This document shows, one piece after another, positions 51,611 through 61,252 of a DNA stretch of 64,000 bases (positions are counted from its first letter, which is position 1; the number at the start of each line of letters is the position of its first letter). The position numbers and the translations under genes are program-made. This stretch comes from UBA5239 sp040391785. GTDB lineage: Bacteria; Verrucomicrobiota; Lentisphaeria; Victivallales; Victivallaceae. Under the pieces are notes generated by a model. The model was not told the DNA's origin. It saw only the letters and a list, made by a program, of their open reading frames with translations, and searched no databases. The stretch spans positions 6,331-70,330 of the forward strand of contig JBEBXH010000022.1 in assembly GCA_040391785.1 (NCBI GenBank), read 5' to 3'.

Positions 51611-54122
51611 GCGCAAATACCTCGAACTGAAAGACGAATCCAACGCCACCGTATTCGTGTCCTGCTACGAAACCGGCGGCAACGGTCAGACTATTTTCCT
51701 GAGCGGAGGTTTTGCGGCATTTCCGGGGTCCTGGGAGGCCATGATGTCCTTCATGCCGCAGAACTACCACTACATCGCGGTCGACCTGCGGGGCTTCGGC
51801 AGTTCATCCAAGGACAACTTCGAGCGGTTGTCGCCGAAAAATCAGGCGTTCCTGCTCGAACAGATTATCCTCAAGCTCGATTTGAACAATTTCATCATGA
51901 TCGGCTATTCCCTCGGCGGCACCGCCAGTCTGCTGGCGCAGGAAAACCCGGAGATCAAATCCCGTATCAAACGCCTGATCCTGATCAGCAGCATCGGGTT
52001 CCACGACGAAGAACCGCTTTTCACCGCCCGGGTCACCTCGCTCTCCGAGGAAAATCCGCTGCTCAAATTTGACAGCCACGAGGTTACGGCTTATCTCTTT
52101 CTGCACTACATGTACGCGAGCGGACAGAAGATCAACCGCCAGAATCTGGCCGTTTACAGCGAGTACTTCCGGGCTCCCGGCAGCCGCGAGAGCATTATCG
52201 CCGCCATGCAGCAGAAGTTGATTCCCGATATGGAGAAACTCAAGCGTTTGCTGTGGTCCATCGAGGTCCCTACCCTGATTATTCATGGCGACAAGGACCG
52301 GCTGACCCAGCTCGCCGATGCCGAATTTTACCAGCAGGCCATCCCGGACTCCAAGTTGACCGTCATGCCGGATTGCGGACACATCCCGCAGGAAGAATTT
52401 CCGGAAACCACGGCCCGGCTGGTCACGGCCTTCATCCAGGAAGACGAAATCCTGAACAATACCGCCACCAGGATGAAGCAGCGCCGCCCCGCCAGTTCCA
52501 ACCTCGAAATGCGCAAGCTGATCGACCGCTGGCGCCTCGATACCACGCTGATCTTTTTCTTCGTCAAAATCCTCCAGCTCCTGAAAAAGATGGGGATGCG
52601 CGCCGAGGAAAACGGCTGGCGCAAGGCCACCGGGATTTTCCTCCGCAACGAATACTCGAAATTCGTGCTGGGCTCCTTCCGGCTCCGGTATTACAAAAAT
52701 GCCCAGCCCCCCAATTACAACGCCGCCCGGCATCAGTTGATTACCCGGCTGGCCGATTTCCTGCGGCAGAACAGCGACGTGCACTGGTCGGTGGAACCCG
52801 GCTTTTTCCAGCTCGGCCGCCGTAAGCTCGTTTTCACCGATATCGTCGAAGCCTTCTGGGACAGCAAGGGCAAACTCGTCAAGCTGGAGGCCCACCTCGA
52901 CCAGACACGTGACTATTTCTCCGTCCTGACCGACGCCCATGTCCAGAAAGCCCTGAGCAAACTGGTGGAAGTTTACAACACCAACCTCAATACCAACGCG
53001 TTGAAGCGTCCGACCGTGATCTCGCGCAAAATGCGCCGCTGGGCGGTCCGCGGCGAAAAAGGCGTCGGCTTCACCGGGCGACTGGAACTGCGCGGCCTGG
53101 TCGACCGGCTGCTCACCGCCACCTTTATCCATTGCGAGGTACTGTCCGACAAAAGCGAACTGCCGCTACGCCGCCGCCTCGCCACGCCGGACATCAAAAC
53201 CTACCGTCACCCCGGCTGGGGCCTGCTCAATGTGATCTGCCGCTTCACCCCGGATTATTCCGAGGTTGATTTGTGGCTGCAATACCACCATGTGCCCGTG
53301 GACGGCGTGCCGATGCAGGAACTGCTGCGTCAACTGAAAACCGAGTGGGGCTCGCAGGGGCAGATCCAGTACCCCGCGCTCGGCAGCCGCGAGGCCCGTC
53401 CGGAAATGTTCTACTACGGCAACCGGCTTTTCCGGGCCCGGGTTTACATCAGTTTTGAATCGATTCTGGCGATCCGCAAAATCATGAACGAGCGTTATTT
53501 CAACCAGATGGGCGGACAGGCCACCATCGCCGGCATGATCATCTGGGGGCTGGCCCAACACCCGGCTTTCGCCGACAGCAAGGTGGTGTTTCCGGTGGAC
53601 CTGATCGAGGACTCCGGGCGGATCAACGAGCGGGAATTGAGCCTGGTTTTCATCCGTCCCGGACAATACCGCGACAGCAAGGACCCCATTGAGGGCTTCA
53701 TCAGCTTCCAGAAGGAGTTCAACTGGCGCGTCTGGCGCACCCGGGCCGGGCGCAGCGAGAGCTACGAGCTGCTGGAACTCTATTCCATGATCCATCCCTT
53801 ATTCTATTACATCGCCCGCTACCTCTTTCCGAAGGCCACCGGGGATATCCTCGGCACGGTGGGCCTGACCGTGATCCGCGATGCCGAAATGTTCATCAGC
53901 CCCCTCAGCGACCTGCAGGAAAACGGCTTCATGTCGATCGGCAACCTGGCCATGCCCACGGTTGACGGCGGCACCGCCGGGGTGGTCAGCATCTGCGGCG
54001 ACCGCCAGCAGCTCAAACGCTACATCGAAGCCATTACCATGATGGCGCAGGATTACCATAAATTCCTGAATCTGCCGGAACCGGCGGTTCGCAAACAGTC
54101 TCAATCAGAGGAGCAGGCATGA
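51600..54122 (+). CDS. Fusion of alpha/beta-hydrolase with an HHxxxDG acyltransferase domain
   Basis: 840 residues. Residues 1-285 are a full alpha/beta-hydrolase with Ser104 in GYSLGG, Asp231 in HGDKDR and His261 in DCGHIPQEE. Residues about 360-815 form a second, large domain with HHVPVDG at 563-569, the HHxxxDG catalytic motif of condensation, BAHD and PapA-type acyltransferases. A late PTVDGGTAGVV segment may line the second lobe. This combination suggests acyl transfer with ester editing. AGGAG lies before the ATG, which overlaps the nudC end by 11 bases. Its stop overlaps the LCAT-like lipoprotein start, so the two probably act on one lipid or polyketide-like product. Confidence 0.75.
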   Translation: MAIERKYLELKDESNATVFVSCYETGGNGQTIFLSGGFAAFPGSWEAMMSFMPQNYHYIAVDLRGFGSSSKDNFERLSPKNQAFLLEQIILKLDLNNFIMIGYSLGGTASLLAQENPEIKSRIKRLILISSIGFHDEEPLFTARVTSLSEENPLLKFDSHEVTAYLFLHYMYASGQKINRQNLAVYSEYFRAPGSRESIIAAMQQKLIPDMEKLKRLLWSIEVPTLIIHGDKDRLTQLADAEFYQQAIPDSKLTVMPDCGHIPQEEFPETTARLVTAFIQEDEILNNTATRMKQRRPASSNLEMRKLIDRWRLDTTLIFFFVKILQLLKKMGMRAEENGWRKATGIFLRNEYSKFVLGSFRLRYYKNAQPPNYNAARHQLITRLADFLRQNSDVHWSVEPGFFQLGRRKLVFTDIVEAFWDSKGKLVKLEAHLDQTRDYFSVLTDAHVQKALSKLVEVYNTNLNTNALKRPTVISRKMRRWAVRGEKGVGFTGRLELRGLVDRLLTATFIHCEVLSDKSELPLRRRLATPDIKTYRHPGWGLLNVICRFTPDYSEVDLWLQYHHVPVDGVPMQELLRQLKTEWGSQGQIQYPALGSREARPEMFYYGNRLFRARVYISFESILAIRKIMNERYFNQMGGQATIAGMIIWGLAQHPAFADSKVVFPVDLIEDSGRINERELSLVFIRPGQYRDSKDPIEGFISFQKEFNWRVWRTRAGRSESYELLELYSMIHPLFYYIARYLFPKATGDILGTVGLTVIRDAEMFISPLSDLQENGFMSIGNLAMPTVDGGTAGVVSICGDRQQLKRYIEAITMMAQDYHKFLNLPEPAVRKQSQSEEQA

Positions 54123-55630
54123 TTCTCAGATATACGGTCATTCTGGTGGCGGCACTGCTGTTTACCGGCTGCGAAAGCGACCCGGTCGGCTCGTACCAGT
54201 CCAAACAATCGTTTGCCAAGCCCCTGTTCAGCGAACTGGCCGAGCGCTCCTTCGGCTACGAGGGGCCGCTGCGCAATCCGGTGATCGTGATCCACGGCTT
54301 CCTGGGAGCGCGGCTGCGCGACAACGCCACCGGACAGGAGTTCTGGGGCACCTTCAGCACGGCCAGCCAGACCCCGGCAGAAATGCACATGTTCGCTCAC
54401 CCGATGGCCATCGGCAAGCCCCTGTCCGAGCTGAAAAACGGCACTTCGGCCTTTACCATGCTCGACCATGTGAATATCCAGCTGATGGGTTTCTCGTTTT
54501 CGGTGTCCGGCTACAGCGACATCATCGATCTGCTGCAATCCAGCGGCTACTACAGCGATACCAAGCCCCTGCCCGCGGATAAGGATTATTATACTCAGTT
54601 TTTCTTTTATTATGACTGGCGGCGCGACCTGCCGGAAAATGCCGCCGCGCTGCACCGCTTCATCCAGGACCGCAAAACCTATATCCAGCGCATGTATCGA
54701 AAATACCACGGCATCCAGAAATACGACGTCAAATTCGATATCGTGGCGCACTCGATGGGCGGACTGCTGGCGCGTTACTACCTGCAGTACGGCGATCAGG
54801 ATTTGCCTTCGGATGGCACTTCCCTGCCCAAATTGAACTGGTCGGGCGCCAAAAACGTCGAAAAATTGATGGTGGTCGGCACCCCGAACGCCGGTTACCT
54901 CGACACCTTGCTGGAAATGACCGGCGGCTTGAGGCTGGCGTCCGGCGCTCCGGTTTACGCCCCGGCCCTGGTCGGTACCTTCCCAAGCTATTACCAGATG
55001 CTGCCGCTGCCGGAATATCGCCCGGTGGTCTGGGAAGACGACCCCGGCGGCCCCGCGCCTGATATTTTCGATCCTGAGTTATGGACGGAAATGCAGTGGA
55101 GCCTGGCCAATCCTGCTCAGGACTGGGTGCTGCAGATTCTGCTGCCGAATGTCCGTACCCGCGAGGAACGCCTCCAGATCGCCCTCGATCATCAGCGAAA
55201 ATGCCTGACCCGCGCCTCGCAATTCGTCCGCGCCATGCAGGTGCCGGGCACTCCGCCGGAACATGTGCGTCTGACGTTGTATGCAGGCGATGCGGTCAAT
55301 ACCGTGCGTGAAGTCCGGGCAAATCGCGATACCGGCCGGTTGAAGATTTCGCGTTATGATGCCGGTGACGGCAAGATTCTGACCTCAAGCGCCCGCTTCG
55401 ACCGTTCGCCCTCGGACGTGTGGCAGCCCTTCATCGACTCGCCGATCGGATGGCACAGTATTTACCATGTCCGCGCCGCTCACATGGGGCTGATGAACTC
55501 GGAGGAATTCGCTCACAACCTGCGCTTCAATCTGCTGATGATGCCGACTCCGGTACAGAAAGAACGCATGCTGGAATATATCCGCCACAGCCGCAAAACC
55601 CCGAAGAAGCTCCCACCCCTGCCCCGCTGA
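54119..55630 (+). CDS. Lipoprotein of the LCAT-like lipase/acyltransferase family
   Basis: 503 residues. Signal peptide with a lipobox-like LLFTGC (Cys at residue 18), so probably anchored in the envelope. The LCAT-type core shows PVIVIHGFLGARL, the nucleophile Ser212 in VAHSMGGLLARYY, and VVGTPNAGYL. The catalytic histidine is likely in SIYHVRAAHMGLM near the C-terminus. Members hydrolyse or transacylate phospholipids. Overlaps the fusion acyltransferase gene by 4 bases and ends at a nested hairpin terminator. Confidence 0.83.
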   Translation: MILRYTVILVAALLFTGCESDPVGSYQSKQSFAKPLFSELAERSFGYEGPLRNPVIVIHGFLGARLRDNATGQEFWGTFSTASQTPAEMHMFAHPMAIGKPLSELKNGTSAFTMLDHVNIQLMGFSFSVSGYSDIIDLLQSSGYYSDTKPLPADKDYYTQFFFYYDWRRDLPENAAALHRFIQDRKTYIQRMYRKYHGIQKYDVKFDIVAHSMGGLLARYYLQYGDQDLPSDGTSLPKLNWSGAKNVEKLMVVGTPNAGYLDTLLEMTGGLRLASGAPVYAPALVGTFPSYYQMLPLPEYRPVVWEDDPGGPAPDIFDPELWTEMQWSLANPAQDWVLQILLPNVRTREERLQIALDHQRKCLTRASQFVRAMQVPGTPPEHVRLTLYAGDAVNTVREVRANRDTGRLKISRYDAGDGKILTSSARFDRSPSDVWQPFIDSPIGWHSIYHVRAAHMGLMNSEEFAHNLRFNLLMMPTPVQKERMLEYIRHSRKTPKKLPPLPR

Positions 55631-55636
55631 TTTTTC

Positions 55637-55742
55637 AATTGAGAATTGAGAATTGAGAATTGAGAATTATAAGGAAATAGGAAAATTGACAGAGTCCGTC
55701 AACTTTCCCAAATTCTCAATTCTCAATTCACCATTCTCAATT
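55637..55742. terminator. Nested heptamer hairpin, likely bidirectional terminator
   Basis: Left arm 55637-55668: four exact AATTGAG words plus AATT. Right arm 55711-55742: the inverse, also four heptamers plus AATT with two changed bases (30 of 32 positions pair). The 42-nt loop carries its own hairpin at 55680-55708 (GGAAAATTGAC with GTCAACTTTCC). It lies between convergent genes, and the stop codon of the minus-strand gene is made from a word of the right arm. Confidence 0.75.
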
Positions 55743-56636
55743 TTTAAGACCAAGACGGTAGCGTTTGAGGAGAAATTCCGGTTCGTAAGAGTGCTTGGCC
55801 TTGCGCAGCCCCGGCAAGCCCAGGTCCTGCTCGCGGTTGATGTAGGGAATGCCGCGTTCGTGCAGCAATTCGGCGGTCAGCTGGTTAATCACCTGCGATG
55901 AACCTTTGTACTCGCGTTTGGCCTTTTCAAAGTGTATGTCGTAAGTATCCGTATTCGTCCGGCTGAAAATGGCAAATGCGATGATATCCTTATTCGCCGC
56001 CCGCAGCACCAACCCCTCGGAAGTCAGGCCGTCGAAGTTGTTCAACGTCTTGCTCAGGGCGCCGTTTTCATCGGCAAGCGTGTCGGTCCCTTCGCTGATG
56101 ATCTCATTCATGGCGAGCGCGAATTCCAACACTTCCGCGGCATTCGCCCCGGTCAGCGCCTCGGAGTACGAATCGGGGTATTCCGTGTGGAACTGATGAA
56201 TCAGATTGCGCTTCTTATTGAGCTTCTCGCCGTGGAGCTCGGCCAGTGACTGCGCGGAGTAAATGTAGTCGTAATAATCCTCAGACGTTTCGAGCTCGAA
56301 ATATTTCTTTATCTCGTCCCGGTATTCCGATACATAGAGCTCCGGCACGTCGTAGATCCAGCCGCAGAACTGCTTTTCCCGGCAAAGGGTCCGCATGATT
56401 TCTGCCAGCTCGGCCGGGGCGAAAAATTCACCGATCGGGAACATTGTTTCCTCGATGCTGAAGGCACAGACGAGCAACCGCCCGTCGACCTCGGTAAACT
56501 GTTCGTCGTAAACCGTGCTCCAGAAAAACAAATTATTGAAATTACACTCGCAGCTGCGGCGATTCAAAATGCTGAATTTTTTCCGAAAAAGTTCGCCGTC
56601 AGTCAGCTCAATCGGCTTAAAAACGCCTATATTCAT
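55737..56636 (-). CDS. DUF2156 (MprF C-terminal-like) GNAT-fold protein
   Basis: 299 residues of the phosphatidylglycerol lysyltransferase C-terminal domain family without the membrane part. Family features include the N-terminal FNNLFFWS, the central EKLNKKRNLIHQF and the ending INREQDLGLPGLRKAKHSYEPEF. Homologues transfer aminoacyl groups from tRNA or act as GNAT-like acyltransferases; the exact substrate of stand-alone members is not known to me. The final residues KN and the stop are encoded within a repeat arm. Confidence 0.82.
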   Translation of the reverse strand: MNIGVFKPIELTDGELFRKKFSILNRRSCECNFNNLFFWSTVYDEQFTEVDGRLLVCAFSIEETMFPIGEFFAPAELAEIMRTLCREKQFCGWIYDVPELYVSEYRDEIKKYFELETSEDYYDYIYSAQSLAELHGEKLNKKRNLIHQFHTEYPDSYSEALTGANAAEVLEFALAMNEIISEGTDTLADENGALSKTLNNFDGLTSEGLVLRAANKDIIAFAIFSRTNTDTYDIHFEKAKREYKGSSQVINQLTAELLHERGIPYINREQDLGLPGLRKAKHSYEPEFLLKRYRLGLKN

Positions 56637-56783
56637 TTAATCATACTACTCCGTCATGAAAGTATATAATTTATCACCCCAAACAATTTTTGTCCAGCAG
56701 AATTACCGGAATTAATTGAAAATATCCATTCCGGTGTTAACTTATAAGGCGAGGAGACAGTAGGGAAATAACAGGTTTCAATT

Positions 56784-57536
56784 ATGAAAAACTTGAAAGA
56801 CAAATTTATTGCGTATGCGGACGGTTTCCTGACCGGCGATCAGGAAGAGAAATTGATGATCACGCTGAAGCGCGACCATTGCTTCAACGTGGCCGAAGTC
56901 GCGCTGGAATTGATGCGGTCCCTGACCTCCGACCGGAACGACCTGCAGTTGGCGGAAATGGCCGGTCTGCTGCACGACATCGGGCGCTTCATGCAGTACC
57001 GCAAGTACCGCACCTTCGCCGACGCCAAATCCGAAAACCACTCGGTCCTCGGCGTTCAGGTCATCTATGAACTGAGGCTGCTCTCGCACCTGCCCGAGGA
57101 TGAACAGCGGCTGATCTGCGACTCGATCCTGTACCATAACCGCGCCGCCATCCCGGCCGAACTCAAGTCGCGGGAAAGATTGTTCGCCGAGGTGCTGCGC
57201 GACGCGGACAAGATCGACATCTACCGCGTGGTGCTGGATTATTACGAAAACCCGTCGATCCTCGACAGCGTGACGCTGGACCTGCCGGACGCCCCCGAAA
57301 TCACCCCGGAAGTCATCGCCGCGCTGCTGGCGAAAAAACCGGTCGCCATGACCTCGCTGCGCACGATCAACGACTTCAAAATTTGCCAGCTGGCCTGGAT
57401 TCACGATCTGAACATCAAGCGTTCCCGCCAGTATTTCCGCGAAAGACGCTACCTCGAGCGGATGTGCGCCCAGCTCCCCGATTTCCCCGAAAAAAGCGCC
57501 ATTATCACCCAATTGACCGATTTTCTGGCATCCTGA
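56784..57536 (+). CDS. HD-domain phosphohydrolase
   Basis: 250 residues. The HD motif is His64-Asp65 in GLLHDIGRF, with an earlier histidine in KRDHCFNVAEVA and later ones in SENHSVLG and ILYHNRAA, completing the metal site; LRDADKIDIYRV supplies the last aspartate. Such enzymes hydrolyse nucleotides or other phosphate esters. Purine-rich GAGGAG lies about 30 bases upstream, too far to serve as a normal ribosome site. Followed 59 bases later by der. Confidence 0.85.
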   Translation: MKNLKDKFIAYADGFLTGDQEEKLMITLKRDHCFNVAEVALELMRSLTSDRNDLQLAEMAGLLHDIGRFMQYRKYRTFADAKSENHSVLGVQVIYELRLLSHLPEDEQRLICDSILYHNRAAIPAELKSRERLFAEVLRDADKIDIYRVVLDYYENPSILDSVTLDLPDAPEITPEVIAALLAKKPVAMTSLRTINDFKICQLAWIHDLNIKRSRQYFRERRYLERMCAQLPDFPEKSAIITQLTDFLAS

Positions 57537-57595
57537 CTTTAAAAATTCACAATCCGCGCTATATTAAACGGTTTGATAATTATCTGGAGAAAACC

Positions 57596-59092
57596 ATGGC
57601 TCAATTTGAAACCAAACTGCCGACTGTAGTGATTGTGGGGCGGCCGAATGTCGGAAAATCCGCGTTGTTTAACGCGATCATCGGACGGCGTTTGTCGATC
57701 GTCCACGAACAAAGCGGCGTGACCCGTGACCGCTTGGCGGCGCCGGTTTCCTGGCGCGGACGCCATTTTCTGCTGATCGATACCGGCGGCTTGGGCAATT
57801 TCTCGCACAAGCGCTCCGATATGTGGGACAAAGCCATCGCCAATCAGGTCGAGGCCGCCGTGGCCGACGCCGATTTGCTGCTGCTGGTGACCAATACCCA
57901 GGAGGGCATCGTGCCCCTCGACGAGGAAGTCACCGCCAAGCTGCGCGATTCCGGCAAACCGATCATGATGGTCCCGACCAAGGCCGACAACGTCGGCTTC
58001 GACCAGGCGGCAGAGGAGCTTACCCGCCTCGGTTTCGATAAAGTATTTCCGGTTTCGGCGCTGCACCGCCGCGGCATCGGCAACATGCTCGACAAGGTGC
58101 TCCAAAGGATCGCCGCTCCCGAAGTCAAGGAACTTCCGGAGAAGCCCGAACCCTTCAAAATCGCCGTCATCGGCCGTCCGAACGTCGGCAAATCCTCGCT
58201 GGTAAATGCCCTGCTCGGTGAAGAGCGCGTCATGGTCAGCGAAGTCGCCGGTACCACCCGCGACTCGGTCGACATCGAACTCACCATGCGTTATCAGGAC
58301 GAAATGGTGCCGGTGCAGCTGATCGACACCGCCGGGCTGCGCCGCCGCTCCAAGGTCGACTCTGCGGTGGAAGTTTTCAGCGCCATGCGCGCCGCGGACG
58401 CCATCGGGCGCGCCGACATGATTATCTTTGTGGTTGAGGCCTCCCCGAACGGCCTGACCGCGCAGGACCGCAAGATTTCCAGCTTGATCCAGGAATCCCG
58501 CAAAGCCTGCATCATTGCGGCCAATAAATACGATATCTGCTCCGAAACCGCTCAGAAAGAGCTGATCGACGAGCTCCGTTATACCCTGCCGGGCATGGAT
58601 TACGCGCCCGTGGACTTCATCAGCGCACTGGAAGGCCGGAACATCCGCAACCTGATCGACCGGATCGCCGAAGTTCGCGCCCAAGCCGAGGTGAAGATCC
58701 CGACCGCCGTACTGAACCGCGTGGTCAATGATGCATTTGAGCGCAACTCGCCGCCGTCCGGAGCGCTCACCACACTCCGTTTCTACTATGCGACCATGGC
58801 CGGCAACAACCCGCCGCGCTTCGTGCTCTTCATCAACCGCAAGGAGCTCTGCACCGATAACTATCTGGCATATCTGCGCAATTACCTGCGGGAAGCGTTC
58901 GACTTCACCGGCCTGCCGATCGTCATCGAAATGCGCCCGCGCCCAAAGAAGATAGAGAGCTTTCATACCGTCAAGAAGCCGACGTATGACCGCGCCGCCC
59001 GGGCCGCCCGCAAAACCCCGATCCGGACCCCGAAAACGGTCAAACGCGGCCCCCAGGCGCAGGGAAAAAGTCGCAAAAAATCATCAAAATAA
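57596..59092 (+). CDS. der: Ribosome biogenesis GTPase Der (EngA)
   Basis: 498 residues with two tandem GTPase domains, the hallmark of Der: P-loops VGRPNVGKSALFN and IGRPNVGKSSLVN, G3 DTGGLG and DTAGLR, second G4 NKYD. The first G4 reads PTKAD. A KH-like domain follows (PPRFVLFINRKELC) and a basic tail rich in Lys and Arg. Acts in late assembly of the 50S subunit. GGAG 7 bases before the ATG at 57596 fixes the start; the frame is open further upstream over the HD gene, but that extension is not family-like. Confidence 0.96.
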   Translation: MAQFETKLPTVVIVGRPNVGKSALFNAIIGRRLSIVHEQSGVTRDRLAAPVSWRGRHFLLIDTGGLGNFSHKRSDMWDKAIANQVEAAVADADLLLLVTNTQEGIVPLDEEVTAKLRDSGKPIMMVPTKADNVGFDQAAEELTRLGFDKVFPVSALHRRGIGNMLDKVLQRIAAPEVKELPEKPEPFKIAVIGRPNVGKSSLVNALLGEERVMVSEVAGTTRDSVDIELTMRYQDEMVPVQLIDTAGLRRRSKVDSAVEVFSAMRAADAIGRADMIIFVVEASPNGLTAQDRKISSLIQESRKACIIAANKYDICSETAQKELIDELRYTLPGMDYAPVDFISALEGRNIRNLIDRIAEVRAQAEVKIPTAVLNRVVNDAFERNSPPSGALTTLRFYYATMAGNNPPRFVLFINRKELCTDNYLAYLRNYLREAFDFTGLPIVIEMRPRPKKIESFHTVKKPTYDRAARAARKTPIRTPKTVKRGPQAQGKSRKKSSK

Positions 59093-59154
59093 CAGAACTT
59101 CTCACCGGGAGTATTGTCTATTCATTACATATGAAAGGATGAAATTTACGGTAT

Positions 59155-61245
59155 ATGAATTTTTTGAATGTTGGTATTTTCTGGCTGTTGCCCGTCGTAT
59201 TGGTCGTCATGATCCTCGTTTACTGGTGGGCGGCGGTGAGACGCAAAAAACTGTTGACCGCAATCCTCGGCGCCCGCGCCGGGGACCCGGCCCACGTGAT
59301 CGTGAACCATGCCCGTCGGCACCTGCGTTTTTTCATTTTGTGTCTGGTGGTGGTGCTGCTCTTCGTCGCCATGGCGCGGCCGTGGTGGAGCATGAGCATT
59401 GTGCCGTATGACGCCAAGGGACGCGACCTGATGGTCCTCTTCGACGTGTCAAAAAGCATGCTGGCCGACGACATCAAACCCTCGCGGCTCGAGCATGCCA
59501 AGTGGCTGGTGCACCAGCTTTCCGCCAATTCAGGCGGCAACCGCTACGGGCTGGTAGCCTTTGCCGGAGAAGCGTTTCTGGAGTGTCCGCTGACGCGCGA
59601 TATGTCCAGCTTCAACCAGTATCTGGATGAGCTCGACACCAACTCCATTCCCCTGCCCGGCACCAATCTGCAGCGTGCGCTGGAAAAAGCCGCTCAGGCC
59701 TTCAAATCCGCCGAGGGCGACAACCGCGCCGTGGTCCTGATCACCGACGGCGAGGAACTCGAGGGCAACAGCACCAATGTCATCAACGACCTGAAAGCGA
59801 AGAATATTCCGTTATTTATCGTCGGCATGGGCGATCCCTCCGCCCCGGCGCTAGTGCCCCTGCCCGGCGGCGGACACATGCGCGACGCCAAGGGTGAACT
59901 GGTCAAAACCACGCTGAACGAAAACCTGTTGCTGAAGCTGCAGCAGGAAATCCCCGGCAGCCTTTATATCCGCTCGACCACAACCAACCCCGGCCTCGAA
60001 GCGCTCAATGCCAAGATCGACGCGCTGGTACCCCAGGAGTTCGACAGCGGCACCCGGACCCGTCCGATCGAGCGTTTCCACTACTTTATCATCGGCGCGC
60101 TGGCGCTGCTGGCGCTCTACCTCGGGCTCTCAGAGCGTCCCTACCTCAACGGGCGCAAAACGGCCACGGCACTGGTTCTGCTGGCCCTGCTGGCCCTGCC
60201 GCTCCGTGCTCAGGACGAACCCGCCGTTCCGGATGAATTGCAGCTGAAGCCGCCGCCAAAGACCGAGGACACAACTCCCGTCATTTCGGACCCGGCCACA
60301 CTTTATAACCTCGGGCGCGAAACCCAGCTGGAGAAAAAGGACGGTGCCGACCAGCTTTACGAAAAATCGATCAATACCGCCACGGACAACCCGCTGGTCC
60401 GGGGCCGCGCCTTCCACAATCTCGGCGTGCTGCTCCACGAAAAGGCCCGCGCCCAGCTCCTCGAAGCCAATACCCAGCTTCCCCAGAATCTGGATAACGC
60501 CGACAAGGCCCTGTCTACCACTCAACAGTTGTTGAATCAAGCCGAGGAAATGTATCTCCGTTCCATGACCGAGACCAAGGCCGACCAGTCCACCGGCGCC
60601 AACTTTGCCGTCAACCAGCAGTTGCTGCTGCGCGACCACAAGATCGCCGACGACCTGAAAAAGGATATCAAGGAGTTCAAGGAGAAACACCAGCAGTCGA
60701 TTCAACAGTTGGAAGAATCCATTGCCGCCGGCCAGGAAGCCCGTCCGGACAAGAGCGTGAAAACGCGCCAGACCGTCAAGCGCCTGAACGAGCTCTCGCA
60801 GAAGCTCCAGCAGCAGCAAATGCTGCAGGATTCCGGCGAAGCTCTTAAGGAAGTCGAGGAAGCCCTGAAAGTCATCGCATCCGATGACGCCAAGGCCACG
60901 GAACACCTGCAGAAAGCCCTCGAAATCCTGAAGAAAAAAGACGATCAGGACAAAGATCAGAATAAGGACCAGCAGGATAAACAGGACAAGCAGGATCAGA
61001 ATAAAGATCAACAGGATAAACAAGATCAGAATAAGGACCAGCAGGATCAGAATAAAGATCAGAACAAAGATCAGCAGCAGCAACCGCAACCCCAGCAAGC
61101 TCAGCCCGAGGAACAGAAAATCGACCCTCAGCAGGCGAAAACGCTGCTTGAACAAATGGCCAAAGACGAGAAAAACCTGCGCGACGCCATAAAAGCCATG
61201 CGTCAGGAAAAAGCGAAAGACATCAAAGTGGAAAAGGATTGGTAA
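59155..61245 (+). CDS. BatB-BatC fusion: membrane vWA protein with TPR and acidic tail
   Basis: 696 residues. Two N-terminal transmembrane helices, then a von Willebrand A domain with a complete MIDAS site (DVSKS near residues 96-100, the threonine in PGTNLQRAL, DGEE), a third helix near residue 310 and a second hydrophobic stretch resembling a signal (ALVLLALLALPLRA). From about residue 380 a TPR/coiled region (LYNLGRETQLE, AFHNLGVLLHEKA) corresponds to BatC, ending in a DQNKDQQ low-complexity tail. Bat proteins were named for Bacteroides aerotolerance and usually accompany MoxR. The next gene follows after 7 bases. Confidence 0.87.
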   Translation: MNFLNVGIFWLLPVVLVVMILVYWWAAVRRKKLLTAILGARAGDPAHVIVNHARRHLRFFILCLVVVLLFVAMARPWWSMSIVPYDAKGRDLMVLFDVSKSMLADDIKPSRLEHAKWLVHQLSANSGGNRYGLVAFAGEAFLECPLTRDMSSFNQYLDELDTNSIPLPGTNLQRALEKAAQAFKSAEGDNRAVVLITDGEELEGNSTNVINDLKAKNIPLFIVGMGDPSAPALVPLPGGGHMRDAKGELVKTTLNENLLLKLQQEIPGSLYIRSTTTNPGLEALNAKIDALVPQEFDSGTRTRPIERFHYFIIGALALLALYLGLSERPYLNGRKTATALVLLALLALPLRAQDEPAVPDELQLKPPPKTEDTTPVISDPATLYNLGRETQLEKKDGADQLYEKSINTATDNPLVRGRAFHNLGVLLHEKARAQLLEANTQLPQNLDNADKALSTTQQLLNQAEEMYLRSMTETKADQSTGANFAVNQQLLLRDHKIADDLKKDIKEFKEKHQQSIQQLEESIAAGQEARPDKSVKTRQTVKRLNELSQKLQQQQMLQDSGEALKEVEEALKVIASDDAKATEHLQKALEILKKKDDQDKDQNKDQQDKQDKQDQNKDQQDKQDQNKDQQDQNKDQNKDQQQQPQPQQAQPEEQKIDPQQAKTLLEQMAKDEKNLRDAIKAMRQEKAKDIKVEKDW
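60940..61090 (+). repeat. In-frame low-complexity repeat encoding DQNKDQQDK units
   Basis: Imperfect tandem units such as GATCAGAATAA and AAGGACCAGCAGGAT encode alternating D, Q, K and N. All copies keep the reading frame, so the length of this hydrophilic linker can change by slippage without breaking the protein. Confidence 0.75.
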
Positions 61246-61252
61246 GTGTAAG

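Noticed and set aside
57383..57595. Upstream extension of der into the HD-domain gene
   Set aside because: The extension is an out-of-frame reading of the HD gene and is not family-like; GGAG directly before the ATG at 57596 marks the start.
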